Assembly (NCBI RefSeq): GCF_014203155.1
Contig: NZ_JACHIK010000006.1
Span: 124,001-188,000 of the forward strand
DNA from: Shinella fusca
GTDB taxonomy: Bacteria; Pseudomonadota; Alphaproteobacteria; Rhizobiales; Rhizobiaceae
DNA: 64,000 bases
Direction: 5' to 3'
Shown: positions 17,986 through 28,673 of the stretch, piece by piece
How the letters are laid out: each line of letters begins with the position of its first letter
Position numbering within the stretch: the stretch's first letter is position 1
The notes under the pieces: model-generated
Databases searched by the model: none
What the model saw: the letters and a program-made list of their open reading frames with translations, nothing else
What the model was told of the DNA's origin: nothing
Position numbers and translations under genes: made by a program

Positions 17986-18468
17986 ATGTCCGTGACCGAA
18001 ACGAACCACCATCTTTCCGGTGAGCTGACGGAAGCGGGCCACCGGCTCGTGCAGCGCGTCTATTATGAGGACACGGATTTCTCCGGCGTCGTCTACCATG
18101 CCCGCTACCTGCATTTCCTGGAGCGCGGCCGCACGGACTACCTGCGGCTCCTCGGCGTGGAGCAGGGCAGCCTCATTCTTGAGGAGGACCGCGAGGGCCT
18201 CGTCTTCGTCGTTCACCGCATGGAGATCGACTTCAAGGCGCCCGCGCGCATGGACGATATCCTGACGATCCTGACGTCCACGGAAAAGGCGGGCGGGGCG
18301 AAGATGATCCTCGACCAGGAGATCCGCCGGGGCGAGCAGGTGCTGATCGCCGCGCGGGTCATCATCGCCGTCATCAATGCGGCCGGCCGGCCGCGCCGGC
18401 TGCCCGAGGCGCTGGCGGCGCGCTTCCTCGCCAAGGTGGCGGCCGTTTCCGGCGGGGCCGGACAGTAA
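17986..18468 (+). CDS. ybgC: Tol-Pal-associated acyl-CoA thioesterase YbgC
   Basis: The 160-residue protein is a hotdog-fold thioesterase with the signature VYYEDTDFSGVVYHARYLHF (catalytic aspartate in EDTD) and FLERGRTDYLRLLG. YbgC hydrolyses short acyl-CoA and in E. coli associates with phospholipid synthesis enzymes at the membrane. It heads the tol-pal cluster as in most proteobacteria. I place the start at ATG 17986, 4 nt past ruvB. Confidence 0.93.
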   Translation: MSVTETNHHLSGELTEAGHRLVQRVYYEDTDFSGVVYHARYLHFLERGRTDYLRLLGVEQGSLILEEDREGLVFVVHRMEIDFKAPARMDDILTILTSTEKAGGAKMILDQEIRRGEQVLIAARVIIAVINAAGRPRRLPEALAARFLAKVAAVSGGAGQ

Positions 18469-18774
18469 CACTCCCTTAACCATAATGATGTCTTACTCGG
18501 CTGGTGAGGATTTTGTGCACTGCACGTCATCCTTTAACCAAAATTGCCGTGAAGAAGGCAGGTTGTAAGCGTTTGACCGGCATGGCGGCCGGCGGCATCA
18601 ACCGGACATTCTTGACGGGTTGCGAAGCGGGTGCGGACGAAAATCCTTCCGGGCGACGCACGTTTTTGAATGCCGAAGCGGGTTTTTCCTCCCAGGGATC
18701 CGTGACGGCGGAATGTTACCCGGTTCGGGCCGCAAGCGCCTGTGCCGGGTGTTTGGATTCGGGGACATAGGTCT
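18469..18774 (+). promoter_or_regulatory. Intergenic region upstream of tolQ
   Basis: The 306-nt gap between ybgC and tolQ contains an A+T-richer part near 18470-18545 and TTGACC/TTGACG hexamers near 18573 and 18613. A tolQ promoter is probable. I could not pair the hexamers with a convincing -10 and see no gene in the gap. Confidence 0.35.
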
Positions 18775-19491
18775 ATGGAACAAGTGGGTTTGGAAGCGGC
18801 AGGCAGCGTGACCCTTTGGGGTCTCTTCATCCAGGCCGGATTCATCGTGAAGCTGGTCATGCTCGGCCTTATCGCCGCGTCCGTGTGGACCTGGGCCATC
18901 GTGGTGGACAAATCGGTGAGCTACGGCAAGGCCCGCCGCCAGCTCGACAGCTTCGAGCAGGTGTTCTGGTCCGGCCAGTCGCTGGAAGAGCTCTACCGCA
19001 CGCTTGCCGACCGCCAGACGAGCGGCATGAGCGCCATGTTCGTGGCGGCCATGCGCGAATGGAAGAAGAGCTTCGAGCGCGGGGCGCGCTCACCCATAGG
19101 GCTGCAGATGCGCATCGACCGGGCGATGGACGTCACGCTCGCCCGCGAATCCGAGGCGCTGGAAGCCCGGCTCGGCTCGCTCGCCACCATCGGCTCGGCG
19201 GCGCCCTTCGTCGGCCTCTTCGGCACGGTCGTCGGTATCATGACCTCGTTCCAGGCGATCGCCGGCTCCAAGCAGACGAGCCTTGCGGTGGTGGCGCCCG
19301 GTATCGCCGAAGCGCTGCTCGCCACGGCCATCGGCCTCGTCGCGGCCATTCCCGCCGTCATCGCCTACAACAAGTTCTCCGCCGATGCCGGCAAGCTGAC
19401 GGCGCGCATGGAAGGCTTCGCGGACGAGTTCTCCGCCATCCTCTCGCGCCAGATCGACGAGAAGCTGCAGCCGCGCGCGGCAGCGCAGTAA
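18775..19491 (+). CDS. tolQ: Tol-Pal system protein TolQ
   Basis: The 238-residue inner-membrane protein has three hydrophobic segments (about residues 18-40, 135-160 and 175-198), with RLGSLATIGSAAPFVGLFGT and IAEALLATAIGLVAAIPAV lining the proton channel. TolQ and TolR use the proton gradient to energise TolA during outer-membrane constriction. Start ATG 18775 (MEQVGLEA) fits homologues; an upstream in-frame ATG does not. It leads tolQRAB-pal-cpoB. Confidence 0.96.
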   Translation: MEQVGLEAAGSVTLWGLFIQAGFIVKLVMLGLIAASVWTWAIVVDKSVSYGKARRQLDSFEQVFWSGQSLEELYRTLADRQTSGMSAMFVAAMREWKKSFERGARSPIGLQMRIDRAMDVTLARESEALEARLGSLATIGSAAPFVGLFGTVVGIMTSFQAIAGSKQTSLAVVAPGIAEALLATAIGLVAAIPAVIAYNKFSADAGKLTARMEGFADEFSAILSRQIDEKLQPRAAAQ

Positions 19492-19570
19492 CCGGCCACC
19501 AGGGTATTTCGCAGTTCCGACGCAAATCCATCGCAGGCTTGCCGGAACTGCCACAGACGGAGACGACGCC

Positions 19571-20023
19571 ATGGGCATGTCAGTCGGAGCGAAGAATGGC
19601 GGAGGCGGGCGGCGGCGCCGCGGAGGCGGCAGGCGCGCGCCGATGAGCGAGATCAACGTGACGCCGATGGTCGACGTCATGCTCGTGCTGCTCATCATCT
19701 TCATGGTCGCAGCGCCGCTGATGACCGTCGGCGTGCCGCTCGACCTGCCGAAGACGCAGGCGAAAGCCCTCAACGCCGATACCCAGCCGATCACCGTCTC
19801 CGTCAAGGCCGACGGCCAGGTCTTCCTGCAGGAAACCGCAATCCCCGTCGAGGAGATCGCCGCCAAGCTCCAGGCCGTCGCGACGACCGGCTATACCGAG
19901 CGCATCTTCGTGCGCGGGGACGGCAATGCGCCCTACGGCGTGATCGCCGACGTCATGTCGCGCATCCAGGCCGGCGGCTTCACCAATATCGGCCTCGTCA
20001 CCGAGCAGAAACCGGACAGGTAA
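19571..20023 (+). CDS. tolR: Tol-Pal system protein TolR
   Basis: The 150-residue protein has a glycine/arginine-rich N-terminus, then MSEINVTPMVDVMLVLLIIF with the membrane-embedded aspartate that takes part in proton transfer, and a periplasmic domain with FVRGDGNAPYGVIADVMSRI. The N-terminal GGGGRRRRGGG tail is longer than in enterobacteria. It follows tolQ by 79 nt and precedes tolA by 9 nt. Confidence 0.95.
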   Translation: MGMSVGAKNGGGGRRRRGGGRRAPMSEINVTPMVDVMLVLLIIFMVAAPLMTVGVPLDLPKTQAKALNADTQPITVSVKADGQVFLQETAIPVEEIAAKLQAVATTGYTERIFVRGDGNAPYGVIADVMSRIQAGGFTNIGLVTEQKPDR

Positions 20024-20032
20024 CCGCACGCC

Positions 20033-21145
20033 ATGAAGGGCAGCCTTGCCACATCCGCCGTGCTTCACGCCCTGGTCATCACCTGGGCGCTGGTCTCGCT
20101 CGGCCGTCCCGAGAGCTTCGACGTCGCCGATGTCGAGGCGCTGCCGGTCGACATCGTGTCGATCGAGGAGCTGACGCAAATCCAGCAGGGCGACAAGAAG
20201 GCCGAGATGAAGGAAAAGGCCGCGCCCATTCCGACCAAGAAGGAAACGCCGGTCGAGAATGCGCAGAATGCCGGCGACAACGAGGTCGACCTGAAGAACC
20301 TGCCGACGCCGGAGGAAAAGCCGCGCGACATCGAGACCGCCGCCTCGCCCGAAAAGGCGGAAAAGGTCGTCCAGACGCCGGACACCAAGCCGGTGGAGGA
20401 GGTTAAGCCCGAAAAGTCGGCAAGCGAGCCCTCCACGGAGGTCGCAGCGCTCCCCGAGGCCAAGCAGGAGGTCAAGCCGGACCCGAAGCCCGAGGCGACG
20501 CCGAGCGAAGACAAGCCCGCCGAGGACCCGGAAGCCGAGGCGCTGCCGGACAAGGTGCCGCTTCCCGAAATGAAGCCGAAGGTCGAGCAGAAGAAGGCCG
20601 AGCCCGTAGAGAAGCCGGAAGAGAAGAAGACGGAAACGGCCAAGGCCCAGACCGCCAAGACGCCCGACCGCAAGAAGGACGAGAAGAAGAAGCAGGAGAA
20701 GGCGAGCTCGCTGAACGACAGCGACTTCAACGCCGACGAGATCGCCGCGCTTCTCAACAAGGAAAAGGCGGCCGGCGGCGGCGCCAAGCGCTCGCAGGAG
20801 CAGGCGGCCCTCGGCGGCAAGAAGACGACGACCGGCTCCAAGCTCTCGATGAGCGAGATGGACGCGCTGCGCGGCCAGATCCAGAACAACTGGTCGATCA
20901 TCCCCGGCCTTTCGGATGCGGCTGACGTGCGCATCCAGGTCAAGATGCAGCTCGACCAGAACGGCGACATCATCGGCGAGCCGGAAGTGACTGCCACGGG
21001 CGGCTCGGAATCCGCGCGCCGGGCGCTTGCCGGCGGCGCGCGCCGCGCCATCATGAAATCGCGGCCCTTCAAGGGCCTGCCGCCGGAAAAATATGACGCC
21101 TGGAGCGAAGTCGTCGTGAACTTCGATCCGAGTCAAATGATGTAG
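20033..21145 (+). CDS. tolA: TolA-like cell envelope protein
   Basis: The 370-residue protein has one N-terminal transmembrane helix (about residues 5-24), a long Lys/Glu/Pro-rich spacer (about 50-240), and a C-terminal TonB/TolA-like domain beginning at SMSEMDALRGQIQNNWSIIP. The layout is that of TolA, which links TolQR to TolB and Pal across the periplasm. The spacer is low complexity and rich in proline rather than the regular alanine-lysine helix of E. coli TolA. Identification rests on position between tolR and tolB as well as domains. Confidence 0.9.
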   Translation: MKGSLATSAVLHALVITWALVSLGRPESFDVADVEALPVDIVSIEELTQIQQGDKKAEMKEKAAPIPTKKETPVENAQNAGDNEVDLKNLPTPEEKPRDIETAASPEKAEKVVQTPDTKPVEEVKPEKSASEPSTEVAALPEAKQEVKPDPKPEATPSEDKPAEDPEAEALPDKVPLPEMKPKVEQKKAEPVEKPEEKKTETAKAQTAKTPDRKKDEKKKQEKASSLNDSDFNADEIAALLNKEKAAGGGAKRSQEQAALGGKKTTTGSKLSMSEMDALRGQIQNNWSIIPGLSDAADVRIQVKMQLDQNGDIIGEPEVTATGGSESARRALAGGARRAIMKSRPFKGLPPEKYDAWSEVVVNFDPSQMM

Positions 21146-21166
21146 AACTAGGGAAGGCCTAGACAT

Positions 21167-22471
21167 ATGTTCAGACGCAATCTCCTCCGCTTGCTGGTCG
21201 TGCTGACCGGCCTTGCAGCCTCGCTGCCGCAGGCCTGGGCGCTTGTCGAAATCAACATCAACAAGGGCAATGTCGAGCCGTTGCCGATCGCCGTCACGGA
21301 CTTCGTCGCCAGCGGAGACCTCGGCCAGCGCATCACCGATGTGATCGCGGCGGACCTCAAGCGCTCCGGCCTCTTCGCGCCGGTCGCCAAGCAGGCCTTC
21401 ATCGAGAAGATCTCCAACCCCGACCAGGCGCCGCGCTTCGAGGACTGGAAGGTCATCAACGCGCAGGCCCTCGTCACGGGCCGCGTGACGCAGGAAGGCG
21501 ACGGGCGCCTTCGCGCCGAGTTCCGCCTGTGGGATACCTTCGCCGGCCAGCAGCTCACCGGTCAGCAGTTCTTCACCCAGCCGGAGAACTGGCGCCGCGT
21601 GGCGCACATAATCGCCGACGCGATCTATGAGCGCCTGACGGGCGAGAAGGGCTACTTCGACACGCGCATCGTCTATGTCGCCGAAAGCGGCCCGAAGACG
21701 GCCCGCAAGCGCCAGCTCGCCATCATGGACCAGGACGGCTTCAACGCCCGCGCGCTGACGAACGGCAACGATATCGTGCTGACGCCGCGCTTCTCGCCGA
21801 ACCGGCAGGAAATCACCTACATGTCCTTCGAGGGCAACCAGCCGCGCGTCTACCTGCTCCAGCTGGAGACCGGGCAGCGCGAGGTCGTCGGCAATTTCCC
21901 GGGCATGACCTTCTCGCCGCGCTTCTCGCCGGATGGCCAGAAGGTCATCATGAGCCTCCAGCAGGAAGGCAACTCCAACATCTACACGATGGACCTGCGC
22001 TCGCGCACCACGACGCGCCTGACCTCCACGGCCGCCATCGACACCTCGCCCTCCTACGCGCCGGACGGCACGCAGATCGTCTTCGAAAGCGACCGGGGCG
22101 GCAAGCCGCAGCTCTACGTGATGGGCGCCGACGGTTCCAACCAGCGCCGCATCTCCTTCGGCGACGGCTCCTATTCGACGCCGGTCTGGTCGCCGCGCGG
22201 CGATCTCATCGCCTTCACCAAGCAGTCGGGCGGCAAGTTCTCCATCGGCGTGATGAAGCCGGACGGCTCGGGCGAGCGCATCCTGACGACGGGCTTCCAC
22301 AACGAGGGCCCGACCTGGGCGCCGAACGGCCGCGTGCTGATGTTCTTCCGCCAGGCGGCGGGCGCGGGCGGGCCGCAGATCTATTCGATCGACCTCACCG
22401 GCTATAACGAGCAGGTCGTGCCGACGAAGGGCTTTGCCTCGGACCCGGCCTGGTCGCCGCTTCTGGAATAG
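21167..22471 (+). CDS. tolB: Tol-Pal system beta-propeller protein TolB
   Basis: The 434-residue protein has a signal peptide ending near AWALVEI, an N-terminal D1 domain ([31 protein letters not shown] in slightly altered form) and a six-bladed propeller of repeated [14 protein letters not shown] / [10 protein letters not shown] / [20 protein letters not shown] blades. TolB binds Pal or TolA in the periplasm. It follows tolA by 21 nt. Confidence 0.96.
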   Translation: MFRRNLLRLLVVLTGLAASLPQAWALVEININKGNVEPLPIAVTDFVASGDLGQRITDVIAADLKRSGLFAPVAKQAFIEKISNPDQAPRFEDWKVINAQALVTGRVTQEGDGRLRAEFRLWDTFAGQQLTGQQFFTQPENWRRVAHIIADAIYERLTGEKGYFDTRIVYVAESGPKTARKRQLAIMDQDGFNARALTNGNDIVLTPRFSPNRQEITYMSFEGNQPRVYLLQLETGQREVVGNFPGMTFSPRFSPDGQKVIMSLQQEGNSNIYTMDLRSRTTTRLTSTAAIDTSPSYAPDGTQIVFESDRGGKPQLYVMGADGSNQRRISFGDGSYSTPVWSPRGDLIAFTKQSGGKFSIGVMKPDGSGERILTTGFHNEGPTWAPNGRVLMFFRQAAGAGGPQIYSIDLTGYNEQVVPTKGFASDPAWSPLLE

Positions 22472-22711
22472 CGCCAGTGCGGGCGCGTGCCTGCCGCGAT
22501 CTTGCCGCAAAGTCCTGCAAACAGGCGAAAGGCAGGGCGCGGCGGATGCGCGCCCACCGGGAATGCGAGGGGCCGGGGACGGTCTTTAAAGCAATCGTTA
22601 ACCATAGTCGTTGAACGCCGATTAACCGCTTCGGGTTACAGTCCGGCAACCCTGATTGAAACCCGTGCTTCAACGCACTTGACGCAAGAACTGATGCAAG
22701 GAGACCGGCTC

Positions 22712-23248
22712 ATGAGCCGCATTCATACCCCGGCCGCTGGCCGCATGCAGACCATCGCCCGCAACCCGGTGATGATCGCGCTCGTCATGACGCTTGCCCT
22801 CGCCGGCTGCGCCTCCAAGAAGAACCTGCCGAACAGCGCCGGCGACCTCGGCCTCAACGGCGGCGCGGGCGCCGCGACGCCCGGCTCGCAGCAGGACTTC
22901 ACCGTGAATGTCGGCGACCGCATCTTCTTCGACACCGACTCCTCGTCGGTCCGCGCAGACGCCGCCGCGACGCTCGACCGCCAGGCCCAGTGGCTGCAGC
23001 GCTACCCGAACTACGCGATCACGGTCGAAGGCCATGCCGACGAGCGCGGCACGCGTGAATACAACCTGGCGCTCGGCGCACGCCGTGCGGCCGCGACCCG
23101 CCAGTATCTCGCTTCGCGCGGCATCCCGGCAAACCGCATCAAGACGATCTCCTACGGCAAGGAAAAGCCGGTCGCCGTCTGCGACGACATTTCCTGCTGG
23201 TCGCAGAACCGCCGCGCGGTCACCGTTCTCGGCGGCGCCGGCATGTAA
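22712..23248 (+). CDS. pal: Peptidoglycan-associated lipoprotein Pal
   Basis: The 178-residue protein has a lipoprotein signal with lipobox LALAGC (about residues 28-33), a glycine-rich linker, and an OmpA-like domain with RIFFDTDSSSV, ITVEGHADERGTREYNLALG and RRAAATRQYL. Pal is anchored in the outer membrane and binds peptidoglycan and TolB. ATG 22712 is chosen because AAGGAG lies 8 nt upstream. Two cysteines near the C-terminus (VCDDISCWSQNRR) are typical of alphaproteobacterial Pal. Confidence 0.96.
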   Translation: MSRIHTPAAGRMQTIARNPVMIALVMTLALAGCASKKNLPNSAGDLGLNGGAGAATPGSQQDFTVNVGDRIFFDTDSSSVRADAAATLDRQAQWLQRYPNYAITVEGHADERGTREYNLALGARRAAATRQYLASRGIPANRIKTISYGKEKPVAVCDDISCWSQNRRAVTVLGGAGM

Positions 23249-23270
23249 TTCCTTGCCCGCAGGCAAGTGT

Positions 23271-23302
23271 GAAAGGCGGCCGCAGGGCCGCCTTTCTTTT
23301 TT
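23271..23302 (+). terminator. Intrinsic terminator after pal
   Basis: An 11-bp perfect stem (23271-23281 with 23286-23296) with a GCAG loop is followed by six T residues. It would end or attenuate the tol-pal transcript before cpoB. Confidence 0.92.
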
Positions 23303-23401
23303 CAACACACTTTGGCCGAACTCCGTTGCTTTTTGAGTGTATTTGGAAAACTCTTGCGCCCCGCGCTTCGGCGCACAACAGGACCAACAGGACGAAGATA
23401 G

Positions 23402-24400
23402 ATGAAGAAACTTGTCGCGGCAGGCGTTCTCAGTCTCGCAGCGGTGGTGGGCACGGTCGGGCCGCTCAACGCGTCGCCGCTTTCGACGCTGATGAACGAC
23501 CTTTTCCCGGCCAAGGGCGGGCACGCCCAAAACGGCGGCGTCGTTCTCGCCCAGGCGATGGACCCGCGGGTCGGCCAGCTCGAAGAGCAGATCCGCACCC
23601 TCAACGGGCGCATCGAGGAGATGAGCTACCAGCTCCTGCAGATGCAGGAACAGCTCCGCAAGACGCAGGAAGACAACGAATACCGCTTCCAGGACCTTGA
23701 AAGCGGCAAGGGCAAGGCGAGCGGCAAGAGCGGCGCGCTCGACAAGCCGGTGGACGGCGGCACCGCCGACCGGCAGACGGCATCGAACGCGGTTCCGGCG
23801 GATCAGACCGCCGGGGCCGACGCCGCCACCGGCGGCGAGGGGCTCGGCGCGCAGCCGCAGGAGCTCGGCAGCATCCAGTTCGACGAGAACGGCAACCCCA
23901 TCGGCGCGGAGGCCAACCCGAACCTCGACAACCAGAGCGCCTCCACCGGCGGCGATGCGCTGCCCGGCGTCGACGACAACCTGCCGCAGGCCTCGCAATC
24001 CTCGACCGCCTCGCTCGACAAGCCGGAAGACCTCTACCAGTCCGCCTACGGCCATGTGCTTGCCGGCGACTATCAGGTCGCCGAGCGCGAATTCCGCGAC
24101 TACCTCGATATCTTCCCGAACAGCGAGAAGGCGGCGGACGCCAATTTCTGGCTCGGCGAGGCACAGTATTCGCAGGGCAACTACAACGACGCGGCCAAGA
24201 CCTTCCTCAACGCGCACCAGACCTACGGCAAGTCGAAGAAGGCGCCGGAAATGCTGCTGAAGCTCGGCATGTCGCTCGCCGCCCTCGACAACCGCGAAAC
24301 CGCCTGCGCGACGCTGCGCGAAGTCACCAAGCGCTACCCGAACGCCTCCAAGGCCGTGAAGAGCAAGGTTTCTTCCGAACAGAGCCGCCTGTCCTGCTGA
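23402..24400 (+). CDS. cpoB: Tol-Pal system protein CpoB (YbgF)
   Basis: The 332-residue exported protein has a signal peptide (about 1-26), a coiled-coil trimerisation segment (MDPRVGQLEEQIRTLNGRIE, about 56-100), a low-complexity linker, and a C-terminal TPR domain starting at DLYQSAYGHVLAGDYQVAEREFRDYL and running through LGMSLAALDNRETACATL. CpoB coordinates peptidoglycan synthesis with Tol-driven constriction. It closes the tol-pal cluster, with 13 nt to tilS. Confidence 0.94.
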   Translation: MKKLVAAGVLSLAAVVGTVGPLNASPLSTLMNDLFPAKGGHAQNGGVVLAQAMDPRVGQLEEQIRTLNGRIEEMSYQLLQMQEQLRKTQEDNEYRFQDLESGKGKASGKSGALDKPVDGGTADRQTASNAVPADQTAGADAATGGEGLGAQPQELGSIQFDENGNPIGAEANPNLDNQSASTGGDALPGVDDNLPQASQSSTASLDKPEDLYQSAYGHVLAGDYQVAEREFRDYLDIFPNSEKAADANFWLGEAQYSQGNYNDAAKTFLNAHQTYGKSKKAPEMLLKLGMSLAALDNRETACATLREVTKRYPNASKAVKSKVSSEQSRLSC

Positions 24401-24413
24401 TCGCGGGCGGACG

Positions 24414-25685
24414 ATGACCGTGGCCTTCGACGATCCCGTCCTTGCGGCCGCCGACCGTTTCCTCAAGACCTTCCAGCGCCCCGCACGCCTTCTTGCCGCC
24501 GTTTCCGGCGGAAGCGATTCGACCGGGCTCTTCATCGCCTTCGCCACCCTCCTGAGCGCGGGCCGCCACCCCCACATCACGTTCTGCGCCGCTACGGTCG
24601 ACCATGACCTGCGCGCCGGTTCGGCTGAAGAAGCCGCCGCGGTCGCCGTGCTTTGCGCGCGCCACGGAATCGCGCATGCCACCCGCCGCTGGAAAGGGCC
24701 GAAACCGGCCTCCGGCCTTCAGGCCGCCGCCCGGGCGGAGCGCTACCGCCTGCTTGTCGATGCTGCCCGCGAGATGGGCGCGGACGCTATCCTCGCCGCC
24801 CATACGCGGGACGACCAGTCCGAGACCGTCGCCATGCGTGCGGCGCGCGCGCCGGAAGGGATCGGCCTTTCCGGCATGGCGGAGGGCGTCCTTCTCGACG
24901 GCGCCGTCTGGCTGCTGCGGCCGTTCCTCGCCGTCGGGCGGCAGGATATCCGCGCCTTCCTCGCCGCGCGGGGAGAGGGCTGGATCGAGGATCCGAGCAA
25001 TCTCAACCCGCGCTTCGAGCGGGTGCGGGTCCGCGAGGCGGGCGAGGGACCGGAAGCGGCCGCCGGCCGCTTGTGGTTGTCGCAGCATGCCGCCGCGTTC
25101 CTGGCTGCGAACGTTGCCGCTGAAGGCCCACTCTTCACGCTTCCGGTGCCGGCCATCGGGGCTGCGCTCGCCGACCCCGCGGCCTGGCGCGGCCTTCTCG
25201 TGCTTGCTGCGGCAGCGGGCGGGCGGGCCCATGGGCTCGAAGCCCGCTCGGCCGCGCGTTTGCGCACCTTCCTTGCCAGCGGCACACTGTCGCGGCTGAC
25301 GGCGGGGCGCGTCGTCTTCGACCGCCGCCGCGACGGCCTTTACCTCTACCGCGAATGCCGCGGCATTGCCCCGCTTGCGGTTCCGTCGGGCGCAATCGCC
25401 GTCTGGGACGGCCGTTGCCGTGTGGCGAACCGGACGGAGCGGACGTTCGTGGTTTCCGCCGCCGGCGATGCGCTGGGGGAAGGGCTGCGCGGCCCCGCCC
25501 AGCGGGCGGCGCGCGCCGCACCGCGCCTGAATTTCGAGGATGGCGGGCTCGTACAGGAGGGAGCGGATGCCGCGCTGGTGATCGCGCCCTATGCGCATTT
25601 CCTGCCGCGCTTCGACCTGCCGCTGGCACAGGCGCTCGCGACGCTTTTCGGCTGCGCGCCCTTCCCGTCTCCGCCGAACGAATGA
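24414..25685 (+). CDS. tilS: tRNA(Ile)-lysidine synthetase TilS
   Basis: The 423-residue protein has the PP-loop ATP-binding motif SGGSDSTGLF (residues 31-40), then DHDLRAGSAEEAAAV, ILAAHTRDDQSETVAMRAAR and WLLRPFLAVGR. TilS converts cytidine-34 of tRNA-Ile(CAU) to lysidine so that AUA is read as isoleucine. It lies between cpoB and ftsH, a neighbourhood usual in alphaproteobacteria. Essential in most bacteria. Confidence 0.95.
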   Translation: MTVAFDDPVLAAADRFLKTFQRPARLLAAVSGGSDSTGLFIAFATLLSAGRHPHITFCAATVDHDLRAGSAEEAAAVAVLCARHGIAHATRRWKGPKPASGLQAAARAERYRLLVDAAREMGADAILAAHTRDDQSETVAMRAARAPEGIGLSGMAEGVLLDGAVWLLRPFLAVGRQDIRAFLAARGEGWIEDPSNLNPRFERVRVREAGEGPEAAAGRLWLSQHAAAFLAANVAAEGPLFTLPVPAIGAALADPAAWRGLLVLAAAAGGRAHGLEARSAARLRTFLASGTLSRLTAGRVVFDRRRDGLYLYRECRGIAPLAVPSGAIAVWDGRCRVANRTERTFVVSAAGDALGEGLRGPAQRAARAAPRLNFEDGGLVQEGADAALVIAPYAHFLPRFDLPLAQALATLFGCAPFPSPPNE

Positions 25686-25885
25686 GGGCGCGGGCGGGCG
25701 CGGTGTGCTAGACTATGCCCACGGCGCGGCGCCGGGCGGCCTTTCGGCACTCCGGCCGTTGACGATAGTTTGACAAAAGCCCGTGGGAGCGCGCGCTTTG
25801 CCTTGGCAAGGCCGCATGGCGACCCTATGTTAGGCGACAAGAAACGGCCGGGAAAGCCCGGCCGGGAAAGTGCCCGGAAAGTTCG

Positions 25886-27808
<1,923 letters not shown>

Positions 27809-27836
27809 CGCGCCTCCATCCGCAGAAAACAGCGAG

Positions 27837-27868
27837 CGGCCGGGAAGAAATTCCCGGCCGTCGGTTTA
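27837..27868 (+). terminator. Hairpin after ftsH, terminator-like
   Basis: A perfect 10-bp inverted repeat (27837-27846 with 27851-27860) with a GAAA tetraloop lies 28 nt after the ftsH stop. The following TCGGTTTATC is only weakly T-rich, so it may be an RNA-stabilising or weak terminating hairpin. Confidence 0.6.
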
Positions 27869-27870
27869 TC

Positions 27871-28441
27871 GGCAGGGCCCGCCTCCCTCTCCTCCGTCGT
27901 CCTCGGGTCTGATCCGAGGATCCAGGAGACAGGCATGGCCGGGCCGTGGAGCATGGATGGTCGGGTCAAGCCCGACCATGACAGAGAGGGTGAGGGAGAA
28001 CGAGAGCGAGAGCGGAAGCAGGCTCGCGAGCAGCCCGATGCACCGGAAATTCTCGGCTGTTGCTCGCCGGCAGGCCCCGCCTCCCTCTCCTCCGTCGTCC
28101 TCGGGCCTGACCCGAGGATCCACGCCACAGGCAAGGCCGTGCCGTGGAGCATGGATGGTCGGGTCAAGCCCGACCATGACGGAGAGGGTGAGGGAGAACG
28201 AGAGCGAGAGCGGAAGCAGGCTCGCGAGCGCCCGATGCACCGGAAATTCTCGGCTGTTGCTCGCCGGGAGGCCCCGCCTCCCTCTCATCCGTCATCCTCG
28301 GGCCTGACCCGAGGATCCGGGTCACAGGCGAGGCCGGGCCGTGGAGCATGGATGGTCGGGTCAAGTCCGACCATGACGGAGAGGGTGAGCGCAAGGGAAA
28401 CGGCGGCAGTCCGGCTCGCCGGCGCTTCCCGGCCGTTTTCT
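27871..28441. repeat. Tandem array of a ~197-bp palindrome-bearing unit, about 2.9 copies
   Basis: Three units begin at 27871, 28069 and 28266, each opening with a GGCAGGGCCCGCCTCCCTCT-like block. Each holds two palindromes: CCTCGGGCCTGACCCGAGG and GGTCGGGTCAAGCCCGACC, about 40 nt apart. Units one and two run 198 and 197 nt and end in GCTGTTGCTCGCC; unit three diverges after its second palindrome (about 28390) and stops near 28441. Open frames on both strands simply mirror the repeat and show no codon bias or start signals, so I treat the array as non-coding. It fills most of the 865-nt gap between ftsH and glmM. Confidence 0.9.
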
Positions 28442-28673
28442 TTCGGTAACGGGCTGTAACGAATTCTGATGTCAGGGTGGATGCTCTTTTCGCGCTTTTG
28501 TGGCAAAGAAGCGCGATTGCTGCACGTCTTTAAGGTTAGGGTTACGCGGGAAGGCGTAGAATATTTCCCCATCCGGTGCCCTGATATATGGCGCCGGGGA
28601 CGCGGCAGATGGAACGCGTATGCGCGAGGGCGCGGCGGAAGGTGCCGCAGACCCGGCGAATTCAGGAGCGAAC
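28442..28673 (+). promoter_or_regulatory. Unique sequence upstream of glmM
   Basis: Past the repeat array lies a 232-nt stretch, A+T-richer at 28440-28570, that must carry the glmM promoter if ftsH read-through is blocked by the repeats. I see no certain promoter hexamers. The glmM ribosome site CAGGAGCG lies at 28663-28670. Confidence 0.35.

Noticed and set aside
19580-22510. A 976-codon open frame antisense to tolR-tolA-tolB
   Set aside because: It is the low-complexity complement of well-identified tol genes and shows no domain, start signal or independent function.
22583-22620. A CtrA site upstream of pal (TTAAAGCAATCGTTAA)
   Set aside because: The TTAA cores are separated by 8, not 7, bases; spacing is strict for CtrA, so I do not call it.
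27871-28441. A CRISPR array
   Set aside because: Units are about 197 bp and nearly identical throughout, without short conserved repeats separated by unique spacers, and no cas genes are present.
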